Shown in pieces: positions 11,021 to 21,614 of a stretch of 64,000 nt of DNA. Origin of the DNA: Ceratothoa steindachneri (lineage: Eukaryota; Arthropoda; Malacostraca; Isopoda; Cymothoidae); NCBI GenBank assembly GCA_963969495.1, contig OZ018333.1, forward strand, positions 86,951,756-87,015,755, read 5' to 3'. How positions within the stretch are numbered: the first letter of the stretch is position 1; each line of letters starts with the position of its first letter. The notes under the pieces are model-generated. The model saw only the letters and a list, made by a program, of their open reading frames with translations, was not told where the DNA came from and did no database searches. Position numbers and translations under genes: made by a program.

Positions 11021-12965
11021 GAGAGTGCCTGATAGTGTGGATGACTTAAGGAAGGAGGTAATGAGTGAAGTATGTAGGAAGCCTGAAAGCATTGGCATGG
11101 CAAGAGTGCGGAACTTCATGAAAGAATTGAGAGCGATGTGTATGTAAGGGGTCCCGCCATTTCAGGAAGTGTTGATTCTAGTGAGTCGTTTGTATGGAGT
11201 GATTGTTTATGTGCACTTTGGTGGTGAGAGGCCGATTGTGTACAAAGATGAGAAGATGAAGGGTTTGAATCCTAATGTGGTAAATCTGCAATGTTTGAGC
11301 AGTGTGCACTACAATTGGGTGATTGAAAAGTGTTCCTATATGAGAGAGAAGAATGATTGTCTGGATGAAGATAAGTGATGATATGGGAGTTGATGACAAT
11401 GTGAATATTAGTGCTGATGTTGGTGTGCTTGTTCCTTCTGTGTATTGCAAACATGGTGAGCCTGATATGATGGAAGTGAGAGTGAAAGTTGGTGAAAGGT
11501 TGTTCTGTGGTTTGATTGATACTGGAGTGCAAGTGTCTTTAGTGAATGAGAGGATTCTGAGTAAGTATGATGAGTTTAGATGTTGCGAGCATAAACCTGT
11601 AAAGTTACGGATAAGTGAATTAGGAAATGGCATGATAGTGGCATGGGAACAGGTTAGTATGAAAGTGAGTTTGGGTAATGGTATGAATGTGAAGCATGAC
11701 TTTGTGATTATGAAAGATGAGCAAATGCTGTGTTGTTTCTTACTTGGTGTAGACTTCATGAGATTGAATGATTTGTTATAGGATGCTGATAAGGATTGTC
11801 TTATGAAAGGCGAATGTGAGGTGATGAGGTTGAATGAGTGTGCAAAGAATGTTGTCAAGTTTTGCGGTATGATTGAATTGGTCATGGATGATGAGAATGA
11901 GATTTTAAGTGATGATGATATTCTAGAGATTCAAGAGATGTGTCCTTTTGTTAGTGAGTTGAAGAGGTGTGTAATGACGCGTGTTGATTTGAATGAATGG
12001 CCAGAGTGTTTAAGTAATTTTAAAAGGTATGCTAACGATTTTGTTGTTTGTATGGATGTTGTATATTTTTTGAGGCATGTAAAGGGTGGTGATGATATAT
12101 ATGTACCTGTGATGTCCTTAGTTGGTATGATTGGTCTGGTGAAGGTTGTGCATGATAATTATGAGCATATGGGTAAGTTTAAGCTGTAGGAGTGTATGAA
12201 GGAGCATGTGTTCCATCCATTTCTGAGAACTGTTGTGAATGATGTTGCAACTGCATGTGAAAGGTGTCAGAAGTGAAAGGTGCAAGATGTGCAAGTGAAA
12301 CTACCGATGTTGAAAGTTGATGCGAAAGAACCATTTGAATTGGTAGTGATTAATTGTGTGTCTTTGCCACCTACGAGTGCTGGGAATGTTGGTATGGTTG
12401 TTAGGGTTGATCATAAAAGTAAGTTTGTCTATGCAGCACCTGTGAGAGATAAAAGGAGTGTGACTGTTGCATGTGTGGTTGAGCACTTGTTTTTTCCTAT
12501 GTGTGTATGGAAGCCTAGAAGATGTCTGAGTAATAATGGGCCTGAATTTGTAGGAAAGTGTTTGAACAAATGTCGAGAGAGAATGGTGTGGAGCATGTGA
12601 GAACTACTCCGTATGTACTATCTTCAAATGGATTGGCTGAACGTACGATAAGAGCCTTGTGTGAGATGTTGAGAATGATGAGTACAACAGTGAATGACTG
12701 GGATGTATGGTTTGGAAGAGTGTTGTGGCCATATAATTCGACTGTGCATAGTGCAACTGGAATGTCCACATGTCAGTTTGTGATGAATTTTGAAAGGCGA
12801 GTGAAAGATAGGTTTCATTTGAGTGGGAGTGAGCAGAGTGTATGGGGTGAGGCACATGAAAAGTTCTGTTCATTTGAATTAGGTGCTAAAGTATTGAAGG
12901 TGAAAGAAGTGAAGGGTAGGTTAAATGTGTCAAAGATGAGTGAAAAGTAAGATGGACCTTATAGA
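11021..12965 (+). pseudogene. pol: pol part 2 of Gypsy copy 1: rest of OTU-like module, protease 2, integrase
   Basis: The frame resumes right after the solo LTR. The OTU-like module ends with SSVHYNWVIEK (about 11296-11330). Protease 2 has GLIDTGVQVSLV and FLLGVDFM. Integrase has a HDNYEH...C-x2-C zinc-binding arm and a DDE core, but two catalytic Asp codons read AAT (Asn) at 12352-12354 and 12532-12534; the Glu of GLAERTI remains. Stops occur at about 11144, 11380, 11779, 12187 and 12274. The C-terminal module is cut after KMSEK (TAA, then DGPYR) at about 12965. The copy is dead. Confidence 0.85.
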
Positions 12966-13225
12966 GTTTTTTTTTTTTTTTTTTTAAGAGCTCATCTGGC
13001 GACTGCCTACTTGGGCATTAGTCACCGTATTAAAACTGGTATAGTTCTAGGCTACTTTAAAATAAAATTAAAGAGACAAAAAAAAATACCCCAAAAAGGG
13101 GGAAAGGAAGCAAGCTGGTGCGTCGAGGGGGGAGGTCCCCCCAATGCAGGAGCGTGCAACCTAAAGGAAAAAAAAACAAAACAAAACCAAAAAACAAACC
13201 CTGCTTAAATAATAGGGAGAAGGCC
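12966..13225 (-). other. Foreign segment with poly(T) head, replacing the end of Gypsy copy 1
   Basis: About 20 Ts (12967-12986) followed by about 240 bp with no match to the other copies. Read on the minus strand it ends in a poly(A), as a retroposed sequence would. The integrase C-terminus, the FSGF tail, the polypurine tract and the front of the LTR, all present in copies 2 and 3, are missing here. A retroposon insertion combined with a deletion is the simplest reading. No tRNA-like head or A/B boxes were convincing. Confidence 0.5.
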
Positions 13226-13742
13226 TTCCCTTCCCTTTATGGTAAATAAATTGTAAATGGGGGATATCATCTCTTGTACAGAGTGGAAGCTTTTATGCAC
13301 TGTGAGAAGAATCCTCCAAGGCGAGTGCTCTACCCAACCCAGCCCTGAAACAGAGGGCATTACCTACTACTACTACCACCACCACCCCAGCACCAAGTGA
13401 CAGTCCGTGCCCCTTCTTGTTCAGGTGTTGTTTTGATTGATTTGTTGTGTGGACCTTGTTGTATAGCCTGTCATATTTTATTTTGTTTTCGGTTGGAGAA
13501 ATTTAATTTGTAAAGAGTATTTATTTTGGATGTGCACCGGTGTATATATTTTTTTTTTGTAAATAGTAACGAGATCTCTAATATAATCACCCCTCTCTAT
13601 TGTAAATATTATTGTACATTATTTTTTATAAAGTAAAGGACTGTATATCAAGTCGTATCAATTCTTCCTCAGGGTTCTCAAGGTCAGTAAATTCTAGTAT
13701 AAGGTTGGAACACAGGGTTAGTGTTGCTTTTGGCCCACCACA
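13226..13742 (+). repeat. 3' LTR remnant of Gypsy copy 1
   Basis: Colinear with 5191-5704 with scattered differences, including small indels in the ACT/ACC-rich tract. The end reads GGCCCACCACA where the 5' LTR has CGTCCCGCTACA. Confidence 0.85.
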
Positions 13743-15862
13743 ACATCTCAAACAAAAGCAAGATCTTGTGTGTTTGAGTATTTTATTGTCTCAAATGACA
13801 GCAAACATTTTATCTACCATTGCAAGAAAGTTGATGATGCTAATGTTGATGAAAAATTGTGTGGAATCAAAATTAGTTCCTTGATCACTACAAGTGGCAC
13901 TACTATCTCTGATTCAAAAAGACTGACTATGACTGGAAAGACATCAAATTTGAAAAGGCATCTACAGAGATTTCCTCCAAAAATATGAAATCATTAAAAA
14001 GAAAGACACTTAAGTGACTACTTCAACTGGAAATATGAAATTATTTGGATAAATTTTACCAATAACAAGTTTTTTGTAACAAACAAATTTACTGTCACAA
14101 TGAACTTTGATAAACTGTTTTGCAGGTTTTTGAAATTAAGAAAGAACAAGTTCTATGTATTATCACAGACAATGCTTCAAATATGTTAAGTACAATTAAA
14201 AAATTAATTCAGCAACAGTTAATGAAATCTCATATGATGATTTAATAACACTTGAAGACAAGTTTTTAGATGATTTGATTGAAGAAGCTTCTAAATTATC
14301 TTTCATCTAAAATCAGCATTGTGCAGTTAGCAATAAGAGATGGTTTAAAAGGACACCCTGTAGCAACTATGATTATCAGAATCAGGCAAGTAGCCACTGC
14401 AGCTAGAATACCAAAAATCAACTATTTTGAAAAGACATTCAGGTTTGTGAGCCATTTTATCTTGAAGACCTAGTTAATAAAGATGTCTTACTCACTGAAT
14501 ATGAATGGATGCAATTGTCAGAATTACAAGTTTTGCTGAGGATTTAACCCCTAGAAAATTCTTGCTGGCCTGGAAGGAATTAATAGATCGTCTTGGTCAA
14601 ACTGGTGGACTGCTTGCAGATGGAATTGTATCTTCAATGAAGAGAAAAGAGGAACTACTTTTACAAAATACCAAAATACAATCCTATTAGCTGCTGTCTA
14701 TGTAGACCCAATGAACAGAGTCCTAATGAATGATGATCAGAAGGCTAAAGAAAAACAACACTTTATGAAATAGTAATTTGCATGAGAGGGCCAAGATCAT
14801 AAAATTGAGAAGACCAAGAATAAAAAAATCCAATTATAAGCAGCCAATCAGAATTTTCAAGTGATAATTAAGATTTTTCAAATTATTTAAACAGAATTGA
14901 AAAGGCAAATATAAAGTACATCAATGAAGATGGAGACAAACCTCTTAATATAGAAGAAGCCAAATTGAAAGAAGATTCTTTGATAGTGTTAAAGGAAGTG
15001 GGAAAATATAACCACTCATCAAAACTGACTATAGAAGTATTCCTATCCCTGTATCCAAAGATTCTAAGAAATGTAGCTAGGACTGTAAGAGTAATGCTTC
15101 CTATCCCTGTATCCAAAGATTCTAAGAAATGTAGCTAGGACTGTAAGAGTAATGCTTCCTATCCAAATCAGTGTAGAAAGACTATTTTCTGCACTAAGAA
15201 TTATAAAATCAGATTTAAGAGCATTAATGAAGGAAGACTTGGCAGAAGCAGTTTTAATTTTGAGAACAATAATGAATTAAAAAAACAGAATATGGGAAGC
15301 TAATTGGAAAAATCTTCATTATCATTCGAAGAATCTGATTGGCTGATTATAATTGGATGTTTTTATTCTTGGTCATTATTAAAACTAAAAAATACTAACT
15401 TTTATTCAAATAAAACTATATTAATATAAATAAAAAAAATTGTTAAAGTTAATATAAAATGAAGATTTTAAACTCATCTAATAAGTATAAATAAAACTTT
15501 TTTATACATTTCTTTATAATTTTCACTTAACATTGAATTTATAGTTAATAATAAAATATAGTTGTGTTGTAAATAAAAATATATGTTGTAAACTTTATAT
15601 TATTATCAATAATTAGCTATTAAGGATTATATTCTAATCAATAATAAGAGATTAGAAAATCTGAGTTATAGTCATTAGAATTTAGATTAATAACCATCTC
15701 TTATGGCCTATTAATAGCACTGAGTAAAGTACAATTTCAGTAAACTATATTAATCATTAATATATGGTGAGATGAAATAAAGCTGGGAGTCAGAAATTTC
15801 AAAGTGTTGGAGCTGGAGTCAGAGCTGAAGCTTGAGATTTAGTTATCAGCTTGACAGCCCTG
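13743..15862 (+). pseudogene. hAT-superfamily DNA transposon relic (transposase)
   Basis: Three hallmarks of hAT transposases appear in order, in different frames. A BED-type zinc finger lies at 13770-13988 (YFIVS, then C...; TSNLKRHLQRF). An ITDNASNM block, the region of the second catalytic Asp, lies around 14158-14185. A C-terminal dimerisation segment, SVERLFSALR...DLRALMKEDLAEAV, lies at about 15170-15275. Between them the frame is full of stops. The right end is a plausible terminal repeat, TTGACAGCCCTG at 15851-15862 (its complement is CAGGGCTGTCAA, typical of hAT). Beyond it the I/Jockey ORF1 sequence resumes, so the transposon landed in that element. The left terminal repeat was not found; Gypsy copy 1 abuts directly there. 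Confidence 0.75.
15043..15158. repeat. 58-bp tandem duplication inside the hAT relic
   Basis: The unit at 15043-15100 is repeated at 15101-15158 without visible changes, so the duplication is far younger than the decay of the surrounding transposase. Confidence 0.9.
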
Positions 15863-16370
15863 TTTGGCATCACACTCAATGGCGTGCCATCAAGTGTCCA
15901 ACGGGTACTAATCACGGCCCCCTTGGAAGGATTTGCCGCATTTGCCAGAAGGCTCCTATCCGAGAAATGGGTCACCTTCAGCTCTCTACCAATTATACCA
16001 GCTAAAGCTCTCCTTTGATGGATCATGTTGCCATCAGTTGAGCGAATAAATAAGAAGCGTTTGAAGCCAAAAGGCTCAAAAAATGCCAGGTAATCTCTGA
16101 ATGAGGGGCCCCAATGTAATCAAGGCTCCGCTCTGTGCACCAGCACTTTTGGTCTTATTTTGGGATTCCCTGCCCAGGCAATCACCATGGCCTGTGAAAT
16201 TAGAGGCTAACCAGAGAAAGTTGTGGAAGAGGTTGTATGAAAAGCCAGGAAACAGGGGGAAAACACAAGTGTTCTGAAGGAAGGAGAAGAGGCTAAGCCG
16301 GTGTCACACGGGGTGCTGAGTCCTGTCAGCACGGTAGCCTAGGATGGCAAATCATCCCTCTTCCCCCTAA
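15863..16370 (-). mobile_element. I/Jockey-type LINE fragment: ORF1 piece joined to 5' UTR
   Basis: Positions 15863-16130 match ORF1 codons around MIHQRR...FSDGSLLANAANP (residues about 160-235 of the ORF1 at 1367-2971). About 16190-16370 matches the 5' UTR at about 3825-4000. The ORF1 N-terminal half is deleted between them. The left end is the hAT insertion. Confidence 0.8.
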
Positions 16371-16384
16371 TAAGGTTCAGTATA

Positions 16385-17080
16385 GGCAGGTTTCTTATAA
16401 AAGTTTTGACATGGGTACAACAAATACACTTTTTTGAGGTTTCAAATTTTGAAATTAAGGCTATCTCTACAGCCACATAGGTTGTATATGTACTAAAGAA
16501 CACGCTTATTTGCTAGATTTTCCAAATGGCAAATGCGTGTGCCATGAGCTCCACCTTTTTATAATCAACACCACTCATTCTTTCAATTTTCTTCGTTAAA
16601 CATCAGTTAATAAACACGGAGTGAATGCCTAAAATAAAATTTGAAATTTAAAGTTAAAGATTCGTTTTAACACAAATAGATTTTGTAATTTCCTAAGGCA
16701 TAAGTGTTTTTAATTCTAAAAATTCAACTTTTGGTCTCTTTTGCTTAGACCTGGCTTTTAGATCTGGAGGTAACCTATACATGCATCCATTGGTGATATT
16801 TAACCAATACCAATCTTTTTTTTATCTGCAGGCGATCTGCGCAAGTGTCTTTTACCAATTACCAAATAGGATTTCATTTTTGATTCTTGTATACTTCAAA
16901 TGAGTAGCTATTTTTTTTTGTTCATATGGTATAATTGTGTGTGGCGGCTGTGCTAGTTCTGGATTAAAGGATTCAAAAGGGTAAAAAAAAACATGCAAAT
17001 TTTCTGATAGTGCATTTAAGGCCACGTGGCTTTCTAATGTCCGCATTCAAACAAGTGAGAGCCTTTTATTTATAAACTAT
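16385..17080. repeat. AT-rich dispersed repeat, copy A
   Basis: Colinear with 20770-21612 (copy B). Shared blocks include TTTGCTAGATTTTC, GTTAAACATCA.TTAATAAA, TTTTGTAATTT, and AAGGCCACGTGGCTTTCTAAT near the right end (copy B has ATGTGG). No coding potential is seen. Both copies lie directly beyond the 5' UTR of an I/Jockey LINE fragment and in the same orientation. Confidence 0.7.
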
Positions 17081-17154
17081 TTTCTGCGCAAAGCTTTGAT
17101 TCAAACTAGAGGATTAATGACATTTATCAATGGATTTGCATTCAAATCTAATGG

Positions 17155-17378
17155 TAGGCTTTGAAGTTGCAGGGGTTGCAAACACATACCCGGAGAGCAG
17201 TTACTTTTAAGATAGTATCGCTGCAAATAGAGTCATACTCAGAGTGTTACTATCTTAAAAATAAGTGATTTTTGTTGCTAACAGAAGTCATAATGATGAT
17301 TAGAATGCCTAAAGATACCATTAGTAGTTTTTAATACAAAAAACATGGCGTAGGTCTTCTGAAATTTCACCTAATAAA
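17155..17378 (-). repeat. Repeat with internal 13-bp inverted arms, shared with 63771-64000
   Basis: The reverse complement matches the last 230 bp of the window. It holds perfect arms TTTTAAGATAGTA (17205-17217) and TACTATCTTAAAA (17248-17260). In both places it joins CR1-B 3' UTR sequence at the same point. It is either an alternative CR1-B 3' tail or a MITE inserted before amplification. Confidence 0.65.
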
Positions 17379-17530
17379 AATACATCCACAGAAATGAGTC
17401 TAGAACCCCCCTCCCCAAGTTAACACTTGAAAACATTCAGGTTTGAACTGTCTGTCTCATGTGACTAAATATTCCAATAATCTACCATTCTATTGGTAAA
17501 AAAAATATTTTCAAACATCCAACCTGGGTT
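17378..17530 (-). mobile_element. CR1-B 3' fragment
   Basis: Reads on the minus strand as the decayed C-terminus of CR1-B ORF2 (a FFTNR-MVDYW-like block, then SNLNVFK) and the start of the 3' UTR (GACTCATT..TGTGGATG). It matches 23154-23300 and 61680-61850. Confidence 0.7.
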
Positions 17531-18354
17531 ACTTCAGTTTAGGGGCACACAACAGGGGGCAAAATTTCTGGGCTACAATTTTGGCTTAATTATGGCCCAG
17601 GGTAGCATTGTATTTGTTTGAGGTATCTCTCCTTTATTATTTAGTAAGTGCCTGCAATTCTACTATACAAAAGAATATTTACAATTGGAGCAACACAAGG
17701 GATTTTTTGGTTTTTAGACAAAATAGACTGGAATTAATTTTTGCATCCAAGACTGGCACAATTGGAGGGTTTTCAGTCCAAGACTAGAACTATTTCTTTG
17801 GTCCTAGACTAGAACCTAAAAAATACAGTTTTTAATAATATATGATACTGGAATTCTTCTAAAGAAAATTTAATAATGAAATGGAGGCAAAGATTATAAA
17901 TTTAATAATCTAAATCTATTGCGATTAATTATAATAAATTTAAGTTGTAATTAGGATTATTAATTTACAAAACAAAACTTCATGAAGAGGTGAAGAAACC
18001 TTTGTCTTGCACAGAAACATAGTCAACAAAATTTAACTAAATTAAGAGTTCTCACAAATTTAAATAATCTAATTTTTCTAACAGGTAAATAATAAAAGTT
18101 CAAAATTAGCCAATAACTTACCACTTTTGGGGGTCCTTAACTATTTAAATCTTAATTCAGAGCATTTAACTTATAAAGTTGATTACCAAAAATTTACAGT
18201 TTGGGATGCTTTAATACAATCAAAGGTAATTATCAGATATCTTCTCTGAAACTAAAGGAACTTATTTAAATAAAGATATTCTAACAATAATCTAATCTAA
18301 ATATTTAAAGAAAAATTAAAAGAAATGAATAGGTAATTACATAGAAAAAAAGGG
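17531..18354. other. No recognisable feature
   Basis: AT-rich sequence without open frames of note, without inverted ends and without a match elsewhere in the window that I could see. Confidence 0.5.
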
Positions 18355-20015
18355 GAATATATTACAGCGTACCAGGACCATGTCCTTAGCCTCACGAAAT
18401 GTGAGACAAAATAAGATCCTGGGCCTGGACAGCCAGGAGTTTATTCTCAAGGTGATAAACATCACATTGTTTCGAAGAAGCGGGTTGTGGTTCTCTGCAA
18501 TTGACACACTTGGCCACACATGATTTGGACTTATCGTGTGCAGCCTTGGAGCAGTGGTAGTAGTAGCACCTATGCGGCAGTGGCACAAATGCCTTCATGC
18601 AGTATCAATACTAACCAGCATGCACTGACTCAGGGAGCTTGCTCCAGTCGAATGTGACAAAGAGGGTAGAGTTGAATTTCGAGGCCCCTTCCTGTTTTCT
18701 CAACACATTTGCCAGAAGGCTCCTATCTGGGAAATGGGTCACCTTCAGCTCCCTACCAATCACGCTAGCCAGAGCTCTCGTCTGGTGATCATGTTGCCCT
18801 TAGCCAACCTGCTTCTCCATCCAATGCAGGAGCCTCCAGGCCAGATCCTTCTCCGAAATGGAGGTCTTGGGTATCATAGGGGTACCACCCTGGGAAGGAG
18901 ATCCCTCCTCTCATTGTGAGGCCTACAGCACTTGCACCACCTGAGGTAAAGCTTTCACAGGGGTGGACCTGGGTTCTGTGCTTGGCACTAAGCCCATGTT
19001 TGACCCCTTGAAAGATCCTACCATCTGGGGCTGGGTCACCCCAGGAACCATGTCCGTCCCTAGCAAGACATCACAGGTCCCCTTTGAGGTACCTTAGGTC
19101 CTATTCTGGGCATCAGTCAGCAAAGAGAGAGGGGCATGTACAGTGACCCCCTGTAAGCTCAAAATGCATGCCAGCAGGAATCTGTAGGGCATGAGCAGAC
19201 AGGCCCTGTCATCCCTCACCCACCTAAGGGGGTTGATCCTATTGAGCCACTCCCACCGGTAGCAGTCAAATATGTGGTGCTGGTGTGCTTTCTTGGCAGT
19301 CCCCTGGGAAAGTAAAGGGCCACTGTTGCTGTAAAGATGGATTCACCCAAGGGAGACTCCAGAGAAGGTGGTGAGGGGGGAGTCCCCTGCACCAGTAGGC
19401 ATAGGAGAGGAGTAAGCCCCCTCTTTGTCAAAGAGTTTTGGAGGCTCCTCTGCAAAAGCACAGGTGTGGGGACCTTCATTATTTTGGGTGGAGCTGCCCG
19501 AAGGTGGCTCTATTTTTAGTATAAGAAACTATTCACCTTGACACATTAGCCGCTCTGCAAAGAATGAACACAGGGCTGGCAAGGCAAGACCAGATGTCAC
19601 CATTTGAGGTCACTCCTCCCTCCTAGTGGCCTGGCAGCCCATCAGCAAGCCAACTCCAGCTTAGGCTTGGTGTAGAATCGATAGACATTGAAGGAGAAGG
19701 AAAGGGAATGTGAGGAAGGCGAGGGTGGGGATGAAGCCGGTTGTTAAAAACTTATCCGTCAAAACTGGAGCTCAGAGGTAAGGGGCCATTGTCCCATCCC
19801 CTATAAGCCCTGATCCGGGATGGTTGGGTGATACAAAGCTGGTCAGTATCTACCCTCTGAAATTAAAGACCAACCAGAGGAAGTTGTGGGAGAGGTTGAA
19901 TGGAAAGTGAGCAAGCAGGGTGAAAAGACAGGGTGTCAGAAAAGAGAAGGGGATACACTGGAGTGGACAAGGCACAGCAGCCAGGAAAGCAAATCACTGT
20001 GCCCTTAATGGGATA
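18355..20015 (-). pseudogene. I/Jockey-type LINE fragment: ORF1 and 5' UTR, heavily decayed
   Basis: The minus strand carries ORF1 from the knuckle region (FVPLPHRCYYYH, then SKAAHDKSKSCVAKCVNCREPQPASSKQC at about 18430-18600) back through the N-terminal Pro/Ser-rich part (18660-19500) to the 5' UTR (19850-20015, GAAATTA..GACCAACCAGAGG). It is colinear with 1790-4000. The first knuckle has lost its pattern, with Cys to Tyr changes. Many stops and shifts are present. Confidence 0.8.
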
Positions 20016-20145
20016 TGGGTGAAATCCCACACAATTAGGTGGGAGCATGGGGGAAAGCCTTTCATTACAAATGTACCTCAAGAAAAACCTAATTTTTGCC
20101 AGAAATAGCCTAAAGTAGTAGGTGCTTTGGTCATCTTAAATTACA
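20016..20145. repeat. Short dispersed repeat, also at 23562-23690
   Basis: Shares GGTGAA.CCC, CACAATTAGGTGGG-like, GCCAGAAATAG.CTA.AGTAG and TCTTAAATTAC blocks with 23562-23690 in the same orientation. No coding capacity. Confidence 0.55.
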
Positions 20146-20769
20146 GAATCAAAACAATGAAATGAGGCAAAATAGTAGCTAGAAAAATAGCCCTCCAAAA
20201 TCGCATGCAAAATCCTCTGCTGCAATCTTAACAATCACTATAAACACTTATGATTGGTCAATTATGGTGTTTAATACAACTTGCTAATTGGTCAGTGGGA
20301 TAGCTAAAAGACAGTAAAAAAATAGCAGAATCATCTGCCGTTATCTTAACAATTACCTTTTTTCTTTTCTACAAACTAGTTTTAGTCTACTATTTCTTAT
20401 TATCATTGCAAAACAATCCATCCTGTATCAGCTGGGATAATTTTTTAAATTAGCGACTCAGGCATTGTTGTTGGTGTGTTTCATTCCAAATTGAATGATA
20501 TTGTGTTTCATCTTTCGTTCATCTGCGCATGAAGACTCCAGTTTTGTTGGAGTGGAACATCAGGAAAAATAAGAATCACTAAAAATGTTTGGTTACTGGA
20601 AGCCAGTTTTGAGCCATACATGGGTTACTATTATGGAGAGCTCCACCCCCTCATACCCCCCATTTTGCTCTCAGGAACAAGTAATACACCAGAAGATTTG
20701 GGAACAAAAGACAAAGCATTATGGGATCGAATAAAAATAAATGCCAGGTGCTAATGTAACAAATTACCT
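20146..20769. other. No recognisable feature
   Basis: AT-rich. A roughly 27-bp block (GCAATCTTAACAATCAC near 20222) recurs imperfectly near 20335. Nothing else is supported. Confidence 0.45.
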
Positions 20770-21612
20770 AGACTGGTTTATTATGAAAAGTTTGACATAC
20801 AACAAGCACATTTGCTTGAGGTTTTGAAATGTATGCTACCTATCCAGCTGTGTTGGTCATAGATATACTCAAGCACGGGTTGATTTGCTAGATTTTCAAA
20901 ATGATAAGAGTGTGCGCGATGTGCTCCAACATTTTTTTTTTTTACAACAATGCAAAACTCAATTATCTTTGTTAAACATCAATTAATAAATACTAAAAAC
21001 AAGTGCCTAAAGTGTAATTTGAGTAAAGAATGATTTTTATATAAATACTATTTTTGTAATTTTTGAAAGCATCATTTTTAATTCTAAAAATGATGCTCAC
21101 TAATGGTATTTTTAGCTTCCGGAACATAATATTAACGTAGTTATTCAACTTTCAAAATATAATTTTACTTTGCTAAATTTGAATCTTTCTGCATTATTTC
21201 TGCCCTCATTCCTTCAACTTTTGGCCTGACTAGTTCACCCAGAACTGTTTTTTTTAGATCAGGAGGCAATCTGCATCTTTTACCAATTATCCAATACTAT
21301 TTTGCATTAGATTGACTGACTAGTTCACCAATACCAGCCTTTTTAAGATCTTAAGCAGATCAGCACATGCATCTTTTGCTGATTATCCAATGGCATTTTG
21401 TTTTAGATTGATGTATATTTCAGATGATTTACAGCTTTATTTTTTTTAGTTTATATTGTATAATGGCATGCTATGGCTCTGCTAGGTCATCAGGATTAAA
21501 GGATTTAAAAGGGCGAAAACCCAGTGCAAATTTTCCATTAGTGCATTTAAGGCCATGTGGCTTTCTAATACCCCCATTCAAACAAGTGCTAGCTAACCTT
21601 TTATTTAGAAAC
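20770..21612. repeat. AT-rich dispersed repeat, copy B
   Basis: Partner of 16385-17080, same orientation and about 80% alike by eye in the best blocks. It ends where the LINE coding frame at 21615 begins. Confidence 0.7.
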
Positions 21613-21614
21613 TG

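Larger units (their letters stand above)
5191..13742 (+). mobile_element. Gypsy copy 1, LTR retrotransposon (Ty3/Gypsy), old and disrupted
   Basis: LTR, primer site, gag with five CCHC knuckles, protease, reverse transcriptase, RNase H, OTU-like module, second retropepsin and integrase follow in order on the plus strand. The copy is colinear with copies 2 and 3, which lie on the minus strand. The LTRs of copy 1 share only blocks with those of copies 2 and 3, so it is an older or separate subfamily. The element is interrupted by a solo LTR (10007-11016). Its integrase C-terminus and the front of its 3' LTR are replaced by a foreign segment (12966-13225). Both LTR remnants differ at many sites, which fits an old insertion. 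Confidence 0.9.

Noticed and set aside
13770..13988. A domesticated BED-finger host gene
   Set aside because: The downstream hAT blocks are broken by many stops and a TIR is present; no exon structure is seen.
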